Shown piece after piece: positions 48,000-59,759 of a DNA stretch of 64,000 bases. Position 1 is the first letter of the stretch. The number at the start of each line of letters is the position of its first letter. The notes beneath the pieces were generated by a model. The model had not been told where the DNA came from. It made no database searches and was given only the letters and a program-made list of their open reading frames with translations. The position numbers were made by a program, and so were the translations under genes. Origin of the DNA: Cryptomeria japonica (Eukaryota; Streptophyta; Pinopsida; Cupressales; Cupressaceae); NCBI RefSeq assembly GCF_030272615.1, contig NC_081405.1:610068065-610132064 (forward strand), read 5' to 3'.

Positions 48000-48430
48000 A
48001 TGTGTTGATTAGTTCATACCGACACTATGTCTCCCCATAAACCCGTTTGATCAAATTTATTTGATCAGTTGCAGGGCATAACCCCTATCAACTGGGAGCC
48101 TTCTGTATTTACAGAGCTAAAAGTGTCACATGTATGGCCACACGAGCGGATGCCCTTACTAGCACCTTTTTGTTTTAGAAGCCCAAATCCTTCTAGTTGT
48201 TGGGGCAGGAGGTCGGACCTCTAGTAGCGGCCCACACACATACGGTTCTTAGTAGAGATACAAAGTTCACCACGGGGAGTTTTCGTGGGAGCTGATGCTT
48301 GGCTGACCCGAGAAGTGAGTGCCGAGGGTGGAGCCAGTGAGGTCAAGCATCTAAGTATCCACTCTGAATAGCGTAGCCTCAAGGGTAAAACCCCATGTGG
48401 GATCAACAACTATTGTCTTGGCCAGCCATA
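48000..48430 (+). other. GC-richer structured block in the leader
   Basis: Clearly less AT-rich than its surroundings, with no sense ORF. Short pairable segments are seen, e.g. AGGTCGGACCT at 48211. Could be a packaging or structured RNA element of the genomic transcript. Confidence 0.35.
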
Positions 48431-49134
48431 AGAATTGTGCTTGACTTATTTTAAACATTTAAACATTCAAGACCAAACAACAAAATATTCTTCCTTTTGT
48501 GTCTTCAAGTGTATGCAAAACAATTTTACATCAAACAACACACTTTTCTTGGAGTCATTGTCAATCTAAACACTTGCAAACATTGTGTCCTCTTGTCATG
48601 AAAAATAGTCAAACATTCAGATTTGGTCACAACCAACAACTTCACAAATTGGAAAAGTTTTACAGTCCAACAAACAAGAGCAATCCATTTCAAAATTCTT
48701 GAACTTCCTAGGTTGTTTCTCTAGGTTTTCATCTAGCATTCAACTTGTCTTTGGGTCTCACAAAGTCCATCATTTCTTTACACCTTACATTACATTCACA
48801 TTTGTCTAAACTTGAGTCAAAAGGTCACTTGCTTGTCCTCATCATACTTTGTCAACACATTCCATACAACAACATTTTGCTAAGTGGTCCCTCATCAAGG
48901 TCTATCACCTTTGGGTCTCATTTGGTCTTACTTAGAGTCAAGGTCAACTTACCTCATCAAGAGAAGCTATCCTCTCTTTGGAAGTCACACCTACTCTACT
49001 ACATACATACTTGGTCTTACACTTTGGACATTGCAAGTACACTTCAGATTCATTTACATTCCATCCAACTCTTGGTGTTCCATACTTTTTCCATTTTTCA
49101 TCTAGTCTCACGCATCTCGGTCAATACCTAGTTC

Positions 49135-51188
49135 ATGGTTGAAACCCATCTTCAAAAATCTAGGAGAGAAACTAAAGAGGCTCAAGAGTCCACAAACATG
49201 AGTTCTTATGAGTATGACAATGATATCTTTTTCAATTCTGATCATACTACATTACCTGACATGGATGCCTATAGAAACATTCCAAATGTTGAGAACATGG
49301 ACACTACAAACAACAATGATGTACACAATGATGATATGGACAACTTTTCAGTACATTCAGCAGATGTGGAAGAATCCATTATGGATCCCCGTTTCAATCG
49401 ATTGGTTGAGGAAATAATGAGGAGGGGTAGACAATACTTCTTACAAATGATGGCACAAAGTGGAGCCAAGATACCTCATGATTTTGACATGTCTCAAATA
49501 ATGGAAAATCGACCTTTGCAACAACCTCACTCCAACATGGATCAAATGAGACCTAATATTGGAGGCAATAGAGGACCACATATGATGCCTGAATCACCAT
49601 CATCTTTGTTTCAAAAACCAGAGGTCCCACATACACATGGTCAAGCATATGATACTCACCTTCGCAGACCATTATGGAAGTCTTATGCAGAAAAATATGC
49701 TCAATCACATACCAATGCTAAGGATCAACCACCAAAGCAATTGGATATTCAAAGGCATGCTCAAAATTTGGACACAAGGAAACCCCGTGTCGAATTTGGG
49801 GGCAACACATTAGAACATGACATGCCTATAGAGTATGGTATACATGGACAAAATAGATATTTCATTCCTAAACATGAATCTATACCAAGTGGTCCATATA
49901 CGCAGCATCACTATAGACCTCCTCCATATGAACATGTGTATGATCAATATCATCCATATATGCAACATGCTCCTCCTCCAATTGGTGCCTCAAGCATGGG
50001 GTATGGTCCAAGAAGTGAGGACATAAATACACCAAAGCCAACATACACAATGAGAGACATATGTCCCTATCCATTTGACAAAAGCATTCCAATGCCTCCA
50101 TTTCCTACACACTTTGCGATGCTTAAGTTTGATAAGTATAGAGGAAAAGGGGATCCTAAGGCACACATAAGACAGTTTTTGACAGCTTGCATTGAGGTAG
50201 TAGCAGAAGAGACATATTTGATGAGATTATTCCCACAAAGCCTAGGTGATCAAGCTATGGAATGGTTCTCCCAACTCACACCTAGTATTAAGTCATGGGG
50301 TGACTTAGCAAAGGCATTTATCCAACATTTCTCCTACAACATAGAGATAGACATATCAGTCACTACTTTGTGTAACACCAAGAAAAAAGATGGACAGTCT
50401 TTTTCATCATTTTTACAAAGATGGAGGAATCTAGCTAGCAGATGCTCTTGTGAAATTCCACAAAAACAAATGGTAGAAATGTTCACCCAGAATGTTAACA
50501 AAGACATTGGCTATGATCTAAGGAGATCTTGTTTGTCCACCTTCAAGGACGTCATTGAAAAAGGCTTAGCAACAAAGAAGGTCCTAATTGAACAAGGAGT
50601 CATTAAGATATTCAAGGAAAACAAAGATGAATTTAAAGGAAAAGACAAGCCAAGATTTTGAAATAAAAACAAGAACACAGTCAATGATGGTGTTGTTGAT
50701 GCCAATACAGTGCGACCCAAATTCATTTTTTCTGGATCAAATTAGGTGAATACTCAAACAACTTCTAAATCACGAAGGAAGTACACTCCATTGGGAGAAC
50801 CACTTGAGTCAGTTTTCAAAAAGCTAGTGGCAAACAAAATAATCACTATTCTAGATTTTCCTCCATATGAACCAAAGGTTAAACCAAATTGGTGGAATGA
50901 TGATGAATATTGTGAATTTCATAAGAGCAAGGGTCATAAGATAGGAAATTGCCATCGACTGAAGAACATCATATAAGATCTCATTGATAGGGGTGACATT
51001 GAGATTGAAGGGCACTCATCCAATCAAGAACATGAAATGTTTAAGGAACCATTCCCAAAGCATGACAAGGGAAAAGCTGCAACCATAGATGACCATTTAA
51101 CCAACTATACTAGAGCATCCTATAACTATCATTCAACTATCAATCACATTTCAATGGATAATTATGTCTCTACTATTATCCTATTATC
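49135..51188 (+). pseudogene. Gypsy gag relic
   Basis: Starts MVETHLQKSRRETKEAQEST and is open for 508 codons. The retrotransposon gag domain lies at residues ~340-470 (QFLTACIEVVAEETYLMRLF, QAMEWFSQLTPSIKSWGDLA). A CCHC-type knuckle YCEFHKSKGHKIGNCHRL (CX2HX4HX4C) is at 50909-50965. Stops: TGA at 50659, TAG where SNQV is expected (50741), TAA at 50974; a frameshift near 51150-51189. Residues 30-320 are Asn/His/Pro/Tyr-rich and low in hydrophobics. Nucleocapsid role by family. Confidence 0.8.
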
Positions 51189-52069
51189 ATCAAGGACAAA
51201 ACCCCTGAGAATTCTACCCAGAGACCCAAGATTGTCTTAAAAGGCGTTGGATCTTCTTCCGAACCTACCTCTGAATGTCATGTTACAACCTGTCTAGGTA
51301 AAATCACTTTGCAAGATGCTCCAACTCAAAACACCACTTCTTCATCAGCTAAGCCTAAGTATGATCTTGTAGAACAGTTAGGGAAGACACCTGCGCTCAT
51401 CTCCATCCTTGAGCTCTTACGCATATCCCCCACACATAAAGCCATTCTTGATAAAATCTTGAGAGACACTGCTGTCCCTACTGATCTGAATGTGGACCAG
51501 TTTCAAGCCATGGTGGGATACCTTTCCATTCCACACTCCCTTACATTCATAGAAGCTGATGACGCCTCCGTAAGTCAGCCACATAATGCACCTTTACACA
51601 TTGAAGCCTTAATACACAAACATAGAATCAAATGAGTCCTGATAGATGGAGGAGTAGGTCTAAACATTTGTACATTGAGCACTATTAAACAATTGGGATA
51701 TTCCAACAAAGCTATGAATTCTACAAACAAAATTACTATCAAAGCATATGATGATGAAGAGCGTTCATCCAAGGGTACAGTCACCTTACCTCTCAGAGTT
51801 GGGCCGGTTACCAAGGATGTGGTTTGTCAAGTCCTAGACTTGGATCTCACATACAAATCTTACTAGGATGTCCATGGATTCATGAGATGGGAGCAGTCCC
51901 ATCTACATATCATTGATGTATCAAGTTCCCACATAATGGAGTTGAAGTGGCCGTCAAAGCAGATCCAAATCCATTCATATATTACAACAATCTACAGTCA
52001 AAATTAGAAATAACAATCCCAGCCAATCGAGAAGTTGTTCCATCTTCAGCATAACTGGATCCAGAATCA
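51189..52069 (+). pseudogene. Gypsy aspartic protease relic
   Basis: After a linker (ILELLRISPTHKAILDKIL, 51400) comes VLIDGGVGLNICTLSTIKQL at 51636, where Gypsy proteases have LIDxGAxLN; the active Asp is kept in DGG form. The C-terminal LLGCPWIHEMGAVPSTYHRC follows at 51866. Breaks: TGA at 51633, a one-base deletion at 51860, TAA at 52051. Cleaves the gag-pol precursor in the family. Confidence 0.75.
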
Positions 52070-53188
52070 TTGAAAGCTTCTACATCAAAACAAGCAGAGA
52101 TCAAAGAAAAGTTCAAGTTTAAAGACATGGGATGTGGTGAGTATATCTTCCATGTTGATCAACTCCCACTATCTCCTAAGGTATTCAATCAACATGAACA
52201 ATCTATAAACAATTTGCAAGGAATTGGTTGTGAACCACCTAGTGTTGTGTCTACTAAGTCTGAATGCAAATCTCCTTTAGTGGTACAAGAAACTCTTGAT
52301 ATCAATAGTCCTAAGAGTGGTTCCAGTGAAGAATCTATTGAGCGTATCACCAAATCTCTTGAGAGCTCACATAGCCTTACCATTTCATCCACTCATTCCA
52401 TTTCCACTCCACTTCCAGACTTGGATCAACAAGAACTACAAAAGACCTTACTAATTGGGGATCAAAAATCAAGCTTTGAAAAGAAAAATCTGAAAGTCAA
52501 AAATAGAGAGAAGTCCTTTAGTTCAAATCAAAATCAAAAGCTATTGGACTCTACAAAAATCAAAGTCAAGGATAAAAATCCTATGAAAGAAAAAGAACAA
52601 GAGTTGATCTCCCCTAATATCGAAATAACTGGGGGCAAAAGTTCTAAAATTTCAAGTCAAAAAGCATACTTGTTGATCCTAAGTCTCCATCATGCTATCC
52701 TACTTTCACTTCTTTTCACAATCATAAGCCTTCATCAATCATCCACTTGTTCCACACATCCTTTACCTTCTGGTGATACATCATGGACCTTTAATGGAGC
52801 TTCCTCAAAGGACTTTGATATCAGGGATGCCCAAACTTCTTCAAGTGACACACATATGGGCCTGTGTAGTCCACACACTAGTAATTCTATCATAGTTCCT
52901 TCATCAAGGAAGATAGACACTCAAGCTACACATCATTCAGTCAAGGAACGTTGCAGCTACAATCATAAGATAAAGCCTCACACATTTGAGGTAGGTGATT
53001 TGGTTCTTAGAGAAAACCCCAAAAATCAACAAGACAGAGAGAAGAAGGGCAAGTTCGAACCAAATTGGCTTGGTCCTTACATCATTACAATAGCATATGG
53101 ATCTGGGGCATATCAGCTCTCAACTACAGAAGGTGAACCTTTGGAGGATCCTATCAACAGCATGGACATTCGCAGGTTCTACACATAG
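52070..53188 (+). pseudogene. Fused 372-codon tail: unknown segment plus integrase C-terminus
   Basis: Continues the protease frame and is open to the end. Residues ~1-45 are the usual post-protease linker (KFKDMGCGEYIFHVDQLPLS). Residues 45-280 are Ser/Lys-rich and unfamiliar, with one hydrophobic run near 205-225 (YLLILSLHHAILLSLLFTII). WTFNGASSKDF near 235 might be an RNase H remnant. Residues ~285-372 are a clear Gypsy integrase C-terminus: HTFEVGDLVLRENPKNQ, then KGKFEPNWLGPYIITIAYG and INSMDIRRFYT. The RT, RNase H and integrase catalytic core are absent. An open frame here, beside a broken gag, is odd. Confidence 0.7.
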
Positions 53189-53204
53189 CTCTTTGGAATA
53201 TCCT

Positions 53205-53400
53205 AATTCAAAAAATACAAAAAAAATCAAAAATTTCAAAAATACAAAAAAATCAAAAATTTCAAAAATACAAAAAAAATAAAAAAATTAAAAAATACAT
53301 AAAAAAATTATAAAACAAAAAAAATCATTACTTGGTGAAAACCTGACAAACAAGCACCTTGTGACACAAAAAAAAAAAAAAAACATTGAAAAATCGAAAA
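53205..53400 (+). repeat. A-rich low-complexity tract
   Basis: AAAATACAAAAAAAATCAAA-type repeats directly after the polyprotein stop, ending in a ~19-bp A run at 53370-53387. Non-coding. Confidence 0.75.
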
Positions 53401-54600
53401 AAGTAAAGAGAAATAATTTCGTCCAATGGTGAAAACCACTTCGGTGGCACCCTGGGCAAGTACCATGGTGAAAACTGGGTCACCAGTGCCATGCGTAGAG
53501 ACATTGCTCCTCCCTCCTTCAGGATTCACTTTCATCCTTTCACTTTGCACACACTCACAACCTATTCGTTCATAATAAACTTACCCATTCCCATCATGGC
53601 TTGTTATTGATCTACCCAAGATTGGTTAGCCATTCATAATAAACCTCCCTTTTCACCTCCCTTTCCATCCATAATAAATCAGATCCTATATGTGACTAAG
53701 GCAAATCCTACATCTAGTGATGGGTGTGGAACTGAGAACATCACATGTTTCGAGGAGTACAGTTTCTTCCAGCTTCCTTCAGTCTATTCGCGCACAATTC
53801 GCAATAAAGCAACATCTTGCATCGCCAATTCGCAATAAAGTTCCGTCTTCTCCACAATAAAGTATCAGTTTCATGGATTTAGTCAGTTTCAGATGAGACA
53901 CAACAGCAACAATGGACTTCAACAAATTAAATCTTTCAACAGACTCAAACAACATTATAGTTCAATGCTATCTATCCTTTCTGTGAAAGTAAACATTGTG
54001 ACCACAATCAAATAAGACTTATACAAGTGACAAGAGACACTAAACTTGAGGACTACAGTAGATGTTTGTGTTGAGTCTTGGTTTTCTTTTGATTTTATCT
54101 TTTGGTGACATGTCTTTTAGCTTTTCCAAGATGTCTTTGACTAGAGATTCTATCTCCAGGATGTCTTTGACTAGAAAGGTGAGGATGGGGTATCGTCACC
54201 TATTTGTATTTGCTGTCTGTAGATTGTCTCTTAGTAATGCTATGACTTGTCCAAGGATATGAGGACACTATGAGTCTAGTGTGAACTGGGGCATTCCTTG
54301 TTTGTGACTGTCTTATCTCCATGCAAACAGGTACAATGACTTTCTGGGTTGAACATATGCCTCAATTGTCATAACCTACTTGCCATAATAAAGCTCAATG
54401 ATGATAATGCACAAAAATCTCTTTCACTTTCATATCTTCTGTCTTCCATCCCCCTTTCTTGATTGACCTTCCATCGTCCTTCTCGAGTCCGCATAGCCTG
54501 CTATCACATGACTGAGTATAATGACACACCAAAAACATTTGCATTTCATGTAGTTGCACCTGGATTATCACATATAAGCATTTCATACATACATATAGAT
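53401..54600 (+). other. Gypsy 3' region, non-coding part
   Basis: No ORF with support. Short repeats: GGTGAAAACC and related at 53430-53480, AGATGTCTTTGACTAGA twice (54129-54172). AATAAAG-type A-rich boxes recur at 53570-53870. Belongs to the long 3' untranslated region of the element. Confidence 0.5.
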
Positions 54601-55230
54601 ATCACAATTGCATCACATCCTGCACACAACACCTATTAGCACGGCTATGATGAATTCCCTCCCTCAGAGCTAGCTGGCCTCGACGGAGTCTGAGCCCTAG
54701 AAGGACCCGCCCCAAGATCATCTCTCCTCCCCGATCCCGTAGCCAATCCTCGTGTCGCCCTATCCAGATAGAGGAACCCACTGTAACTCCTGCCAATACT
54801 ACTAGTAGTGCTAATCATGTCTATGTCATGGTATCCCATGCCACATGTCCCACCCTCATCTCTAGTCCCAGATCCTAGAACACTCATCTCATGGCCTCCC
54901 TATCTCCATCTCGATCATATGGAATCAACTCCCCATCGATCGGTATCTTCAGTATCCTGTATACATCCTCTAAGGTGACTATCATCTCACCCATCGACAA
55001 TTGAAACGTACATCTCTGAGTGCCATCTCTCAGCCAACACAGTCAACAATCCCATGTGCACCCGAAACTCAGGCACATACAGAATATGTCTCAATCCCAT
55101 AGCCTCAATCGCAGCTCGGTCCTCGATTGTCAACTCAGGTCGCAACCTCTGCATCGATGGGAATCTCCCTCATGACTCCAGCATAGGCAGATACTCCTAC
55201 AGTCAATCAAATCAATCATCTCAGTCCTAG

Positions 55231-55440
55231 TGACACTCACTATTCCTCACAAAGTGTTGCTTCTATCCTAGTGGCACTCCCTGTTCATCACAAAGTACTA
55301 CGTGTTTGGCACTCCCTGTTCATCACAAAGTGCTGCTCACATTTGCACTCACTATTCATCACAAAGTGTTGTTCATATTGGTACTCCCTGTTCATCACAA
55401 AGTACTATATCTTGGTACTCACTGTTCATCACAAAGTGCC
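55231..55440. repeat. Six-copy tandem repeat, 34-41 bp units
   Basis: Repeats of GGCACTCCCTGTTCATCACA-type core followed by AAGTACT or AAGTGCT, at about 55231, 55270, 55306, 55342, 55378 and 55414. Sits in the predicted intron of the antisense PMD gene. Confidence 0.8.
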
Positions 55441-55449
55441 TTGATCTAT

Positions 55450-55640
55450 CTTATCCTAGGGCCTATGCTTGAGTGAATCCTCTTGAGTAGTTTCCTAATT
55501 GGCAACGTATGTTCTATTATAGAATTGTCAATCCTAGCCCTATTTGTTATCCTAGTCTTCCCTAGAGGACCTGCTTGAGTGTATCCTCTTAGCAGCTTAT
55601 CCAATCGACAACGTATGTTCATCACAGAACTGTCAATTTG
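55450..55640. repeat. Two-copy ~106-bp tandem repeat
   Basis: Two diverged copies of a block that contains TGCTTGAGTG, ATCCTCTT and CAACGTATGTTC (about 55450-55535 and 55556-55640). Non-coding, in the same predicted intron. Confidence 0.65.
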
Positions 55641-56247
55641 ACCTAGAAGACACAAATTCACATTTTTGGACACAAACGTGCTTTCATGACATAAATGCTC
55701 TTTTAGACTGCATAAACGCGCCTGGCACCAACGCAGATGCGCCTACACATTTTTGACATTTTTTGGACCCTATTCTAAGCACATTTATTACTCTACCTAG
55801 CATGCATTAATGACAACAATAAATGCATCAAAGTACAAGGAGGTTTTGTGGTACTTACTGGCTCTCCTGCCTCTACTAGCCTCTGAAATCGGCGAATGCA
55901 ATCGAATTCATGAGCCATTACCATCGCTGCTGACTGCTACTACTCTATCTCGCTCTGTACTCTAGTCTCTTGGATGTGTGGATGACAATGAGGAGGTTTT
56001 CCCCTCGTGGTCTATCTTATAGACTACCCTAGCCCTAGTCTCCTGTGTCAGTCTTCGTTATCCCATGACTTTGTCACTTTATCTGGTCAGTCATTTCTAG
56101 CCTTTCTTTCTTATCGAGAGATTGTCTGCAATATTTTCACACATTTTCATCCAATCTCTTGAGGGGGCATATCATTCCCATCTTGGGGCAACTCTGTATT
56201 AGTTCATCTTATCTTCTTTGAAACAACGCGACAAGCCGCATTGTCTC

Positions 56248-56261
56248 AAAGAGGGGCAAAA
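56248..56261 (+). other. Gypsy polypurine tract
   Basis: AAAGAGGGGCAAAA directly before the 3' LTR TGTAGACACCC. Confidence 0.75.
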
Positions 56262-57043
56262 TGTAGACACCCAAAATTGTCCAGTCTAATTAAATAAATA
56301 CTTTATTTATTTATTCATTTATTTACTGAAATTATCCTTTTCCTAAATTAAATAAATTTCTTATTTATTTAATTGATCTCACTCCCTCTATTAATTAAAT
56401 AAATCTTTATTTATTTAATTAATTCATTAACCTTTTCTACCCATGACACATGTCATTCATCTCTTAATTCATACACTACCTACCTCTTTTATTATTTTAT
56501 TATTTCTTTTACCTACCCTCTAATCATAGCCTACCCCTTTTATTATTTTATTATTTCTTATACCTACCCTCTAATCATAGCCTACCCCTTTTATTATTTT
56601 ATTATTTCTTTTACCTACCCTCTAATCATAGCCGACCTCCTTTTACACCTCTCAATCTTATCCCTCCATTTCATATAGTGTCTTCTATATAAGGAGATGC
56701 TTCCTTCATTATCAAACCCTAACTACCTAACTACTTGATCAATTGACTACTTGGCATATGCGATCCTACTTGCAACCACATTCCATTCTTTGTTGAGCTC
56801 TTGTGCACATAAAATCTGAGAGCAAATACATCAAACAAGATCAATGGAGATAGGAAGAATAGAGATCCAAACCCTATTGGACATGTGATGGTATAATCTT
56901 TGTGATTTTTTTTTATTTGCATTGTCTTAGGTAATCTTCATATGTTATGGTGGATCTTTGTTGTTGTTAGGCTAAGGTTTTGTGGTTGAATTCATTTATC
57001 CTTTCAATATCATTATTATTGTTATCCATTTTCACCATATACA
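56262..57043 (+). repeat. Gypsy 3' LTR
   Basis: 782 bp, TGTAGACACCC...ATATACA. Fewer AT palindromic modules than the 5' LTR (about three) but three copies of the 51-bp repeat (56486, 56537, 56588) instead of two. TATA at 56686. Followed by CCAAC. Confidence 0.9.
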
Positions 57044-57048
57044 CCAAC

Positions 57049-57603
57049 ATAACAAATGTGAAAGACCATTAGCTAGATAGTTGTAGTATATACATATTTT
57101 TTATATTGCAAAGAGCTAGGTGACAAACTTTGAGGTTTAACAATATACCCTCCACTTATGATGGATAGTAAAAAGGGACAAATTTCCACCTTTGGGATGG
57201 TTAGTGACAAGAGGTTGAAAAACACCTAAAATATAGATCAATTACACTTTATCCATGCACTAATGGTGGTGCTTAATTAAGAGTTCCTACAGGCAAATCA
57301 TCACCATAGACTAACTCTTGCAGCCATGTTTGTGGCTATTGTGTTTGATACATGTGAGATGAAAGAGATGGCTAGAGTGATGTACAAGCACCTAATTTGG
57401 AATTTCTATATATGAAAACTTTAATATGTGCTAAAGAATGTTGACTAGGACAAGGTTATTCATCTTCTGAAATATTGTTTTGTAATTCAATGACAAGGAT
57501 GAGAAGTTGGAAAATATCTACTTACTCACTCTCTTGAGCCTTCCCTTCCACCTAAGGGGAAGGTTATAGAGGAGAGAAGTTTGTTTTATTTAAAATGGGT
57601 GTT
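57049..57603. other. Spacer, nothing recognised
   Basis: Continues the sequence left of the Gypsy insertion. Short open stretches on the plus strand, no motif. Confidence 0.3.
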
Positions 57604-57608
57604 TGAAT

Positions 57609-58551
57609 TGTTGGAATCCAATAACACTGAGAGGGGGGGTGAATTGGTTTTATACCAAAACAATCAATTTTAACCTTATTAAAACATGCATACACCAACC
57701 AGTATACTAGTACATACATAATTTAAAGAAGAAAATAAACCAATAAGCCAATCACATAAATGAGAATCATAATGCACAAAATTATATATGGAAAACCTCA
57801 AAGAGGAAAAACCACAGTAGGATTTGTGACCCACAATATCAATCCACTGACCATATGATGAGATATTACAAAATATAAGGGGCCTACACTTGCAGGAAGG
57901 CTTACAACCTAGAGCACACTGCTCAATCACAAATGGAGCCTCACTGACAACATATAAATCCAGACTACAATCTGAAGAAGTGTTGAACTATAAAAGATAG
58001 TATCTTCTATGCCAGAATATAGTTTCGGTTTAAGCTTTGTCTATTTCGGTCTAAAAGCCTAAACCCTTTACCGAAATAAACCTTACATAAATATCCTCAC
58101 ATACAAAATCTCTTTGATATATTTTGCATTGTATCACATTCACATATCCATCACCATGTCTATTACCACATCAATATCAAAATGATCTAATACAATTGTC
58201 CTATATACCCTATACAATTTATCATGCCTTATGTTTTCTTACAAAGATAATTACAATATCAAATTACATGTCGACTAGATAACATAAATGCATAAATACT
58301 AAAAATAATTGCCGATGTTGGATCCATGAGATGTTGGCCTCCAATACTGATAACCATATTCTAAACCAAGTCGGCATACATTACCGGTAACCAAGGAAAA
58401 CCTTTTGTCCTATCGGTGTCGGTGTCAATGTAGTGTCTGTGAAGTGCCTGCCGGTACACAACTAAACCAAAACATGAAGCCAGAACAAAATACCATGTTA
58501 CCATCAATGAAAACATAGTGAAACCAACTAATTGAGTGTCAATTGCCAACA
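57609..58551 (-). repeat. Solo Copia-type LTR
   Basis: 943 bp. Plus-strand TGTTGGAATCC... start with GAGAGGGGGGGTGAATTGG, and ...TTGCCAACA end, flanked by a perfect TGAAT duplication (57604-57608 and 58552-58556). No internal region, so it arose by LTR-LTR recombination. Orientation minus by the C-run position. Confidence 0.85.
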
Positions 58552-58556
58552 TGAAT

Positions 58557-59759
58557 TGGTGTTGAAAAGAGGTCTAGGTTGATTACAAAGTTACCTAGAG
58601 GATTACAACTTCCAAATAAAAACCACATCTTTTTAAAGATTTGTGCATTCAATAATGGAAGAGGTCCTAATAAAGGATACACATCTCCAAGCAAGGATAA
58701 GATCATTATGAATAACAAATAGTTATATTTAAGAAGGAAAAATAATAAGAAATAATAGAACTCAACAAAGGTAAAGTGGATCCTAATGAAGGATGAATAT
58801 TTAGAGAACTATTCTTGCCCTAAAATATAGATACAATAATAATTAGGCTATCATGTTGATACCCAAGTGTGATTGCACATGAAACTATCCTACCATGAGT
58901 GACATTGAGTCCCAAGAAGGTAAGATACTAGCATTATATAGTGAGGAATAGCATAATAGGAAGTAAATGTTATTTAGATGGGAAAAGATGAGGGAGAAAC
59001 TCATATTCAGTTCTCATTTTAAGGATACTAATTATGATAAGGTGTTGAATTTAGACTAAAAATCCCGATAATAATAATTAGAATAGAAATGGATTTGATA
59101 ATACTTATAGAAAGAAGAATTTCTTCAATTTTTGTTTACATATTTTTACTTTTATTTTTCTAAGTGAGAGTTATCAAGTGGTCTTTAAAAGAAGATCAAT
59201 CAAAATACTCTCTTATTTTCATGAAAATAAAGAAGAGGAAGACATACATTTATTAGAAAATGAGGCAGGGGATATAGACAAAGGATTGGGGCCTAAAGCC
59301 TATTTAGAAAAGCGTGATGTATATTTCACATGAGCCTCAATACTTTGTTGTATACATCGTAAATAATATTCATTATATCCATGTTTACAAAGGATTTTAA
59401 AACCAACTCCATACTATTTTTCTAAATTAAATCTAGGGTATTTGTTAGGAGGAGAGAATTAAATCTAAATTTTCATTAAGTTGAAGACTAATGAGCTTCA
59501 ATAATTATCAAGAAATGTGTTAAAAGAATAAGAGGGAATGGATATAGAATAAGATTAAAAAAATTAACTACAAGGCTCCTTAGAGGTTCTAGTTTTAAAT
59601 TTTGAGACTTATATTGTCACAAAAGGACTTTGTAAATTCTGAAAGACCCTAGTTTTCCTCAAATCAATCATATCACTGGTAGGATATTGTGTTGTAGATG
59701 GAACCATATAATTAAGGGATGATATGTATAAATTTATTCTTTCAAAAGAAATGTTCAAG
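58557..59759 (-). other. Decayed, probably Gypsy-derived
   Basis: AT-rich and without an open frame on either strand. Lies downstream of the minus-strand protease relic, so it may be eroded linker and RT of that element. Not shown by sequence. Confidence 0.25.

Larger units (their letters stand above)
54884..55925 (-). pseudogene. Antisense plant mobile domain (PMD) gene relic
   Basis: On the strand opposite gag. Predicted exon 1 at 55925-55859 (MVMAHEFDCIRRFQRLVEAG) ends before GTAAGT. The predicted acceptor CTGTAG lies just before 55196. Exon 2 (55196-54884) reads EYLPML, RPELTIEDRAAIEAMG, VPEFRVHMGLLTVLAERW, then, after a frameshift near 55010, FQLSMGEMIVTLEDVYRILK and PIDGELIPYDRD. The run ALxERW-x-TxxF-x-GEMTxTLEDV-x-DG is the PMD signature. 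PMD proteins (MAIN/MAIL1 in plants) act in transposon silencing and genome maintenance, and PMD genes are carried by plant transposons. The intron (55197-55858) encloses tandem repeats. A TGA at the conserved Trp and the frameshift make it dead. Further C-terminal sequence is unclear. Confidence 0.65.
45761..57043 (+). mobile_element. Gypsy element lacking RT-RNase H-integrase core
   Basis: 11283 bp. LTRs 45761-46586 and 56262-57043, perfect CCAAC duplication (45756-45760 and 57044-57048), PBS at 46590, PPT at 56248. The order is: long leader, gag with CCHC-type knuckle, aspartic protease, a fused segment ending in an integrase C-terminus, and a 3-kb 3' region with an antisense PMD gene relic. 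The PBS, PR type (DGGVGLNICTLS, GCPWIHEMGAVPSTYHR) and long 3' region point to the Tat lineage of Ty3/Gypsy. Non-autonomous. The first LTR base is C instead of T. Confidence 0.9.

Noticed and set aside
52640-52740. Envelope-like transmembrane protein in the Gypsy tail
   Set aside because: A single hydrophobic run in a Ser/Lys-rich segment, with no signal peptide or separate ORF and an integrase C-terminus downstream in the same frame.
54645-54887. Separate 80-residue minus-strand gene
   Set aside because: It lies in another frame just past the PMD exon, is Gly/Ser/Arg-rich and has no motif; it may be eroded C-terminal sequence or chance.
55231-55440. CRISPR-like array
   Set aside because: The spacers are short and similar to each other and the region is inside a plant Gypsy element; it is an ordinary tandem repeat.
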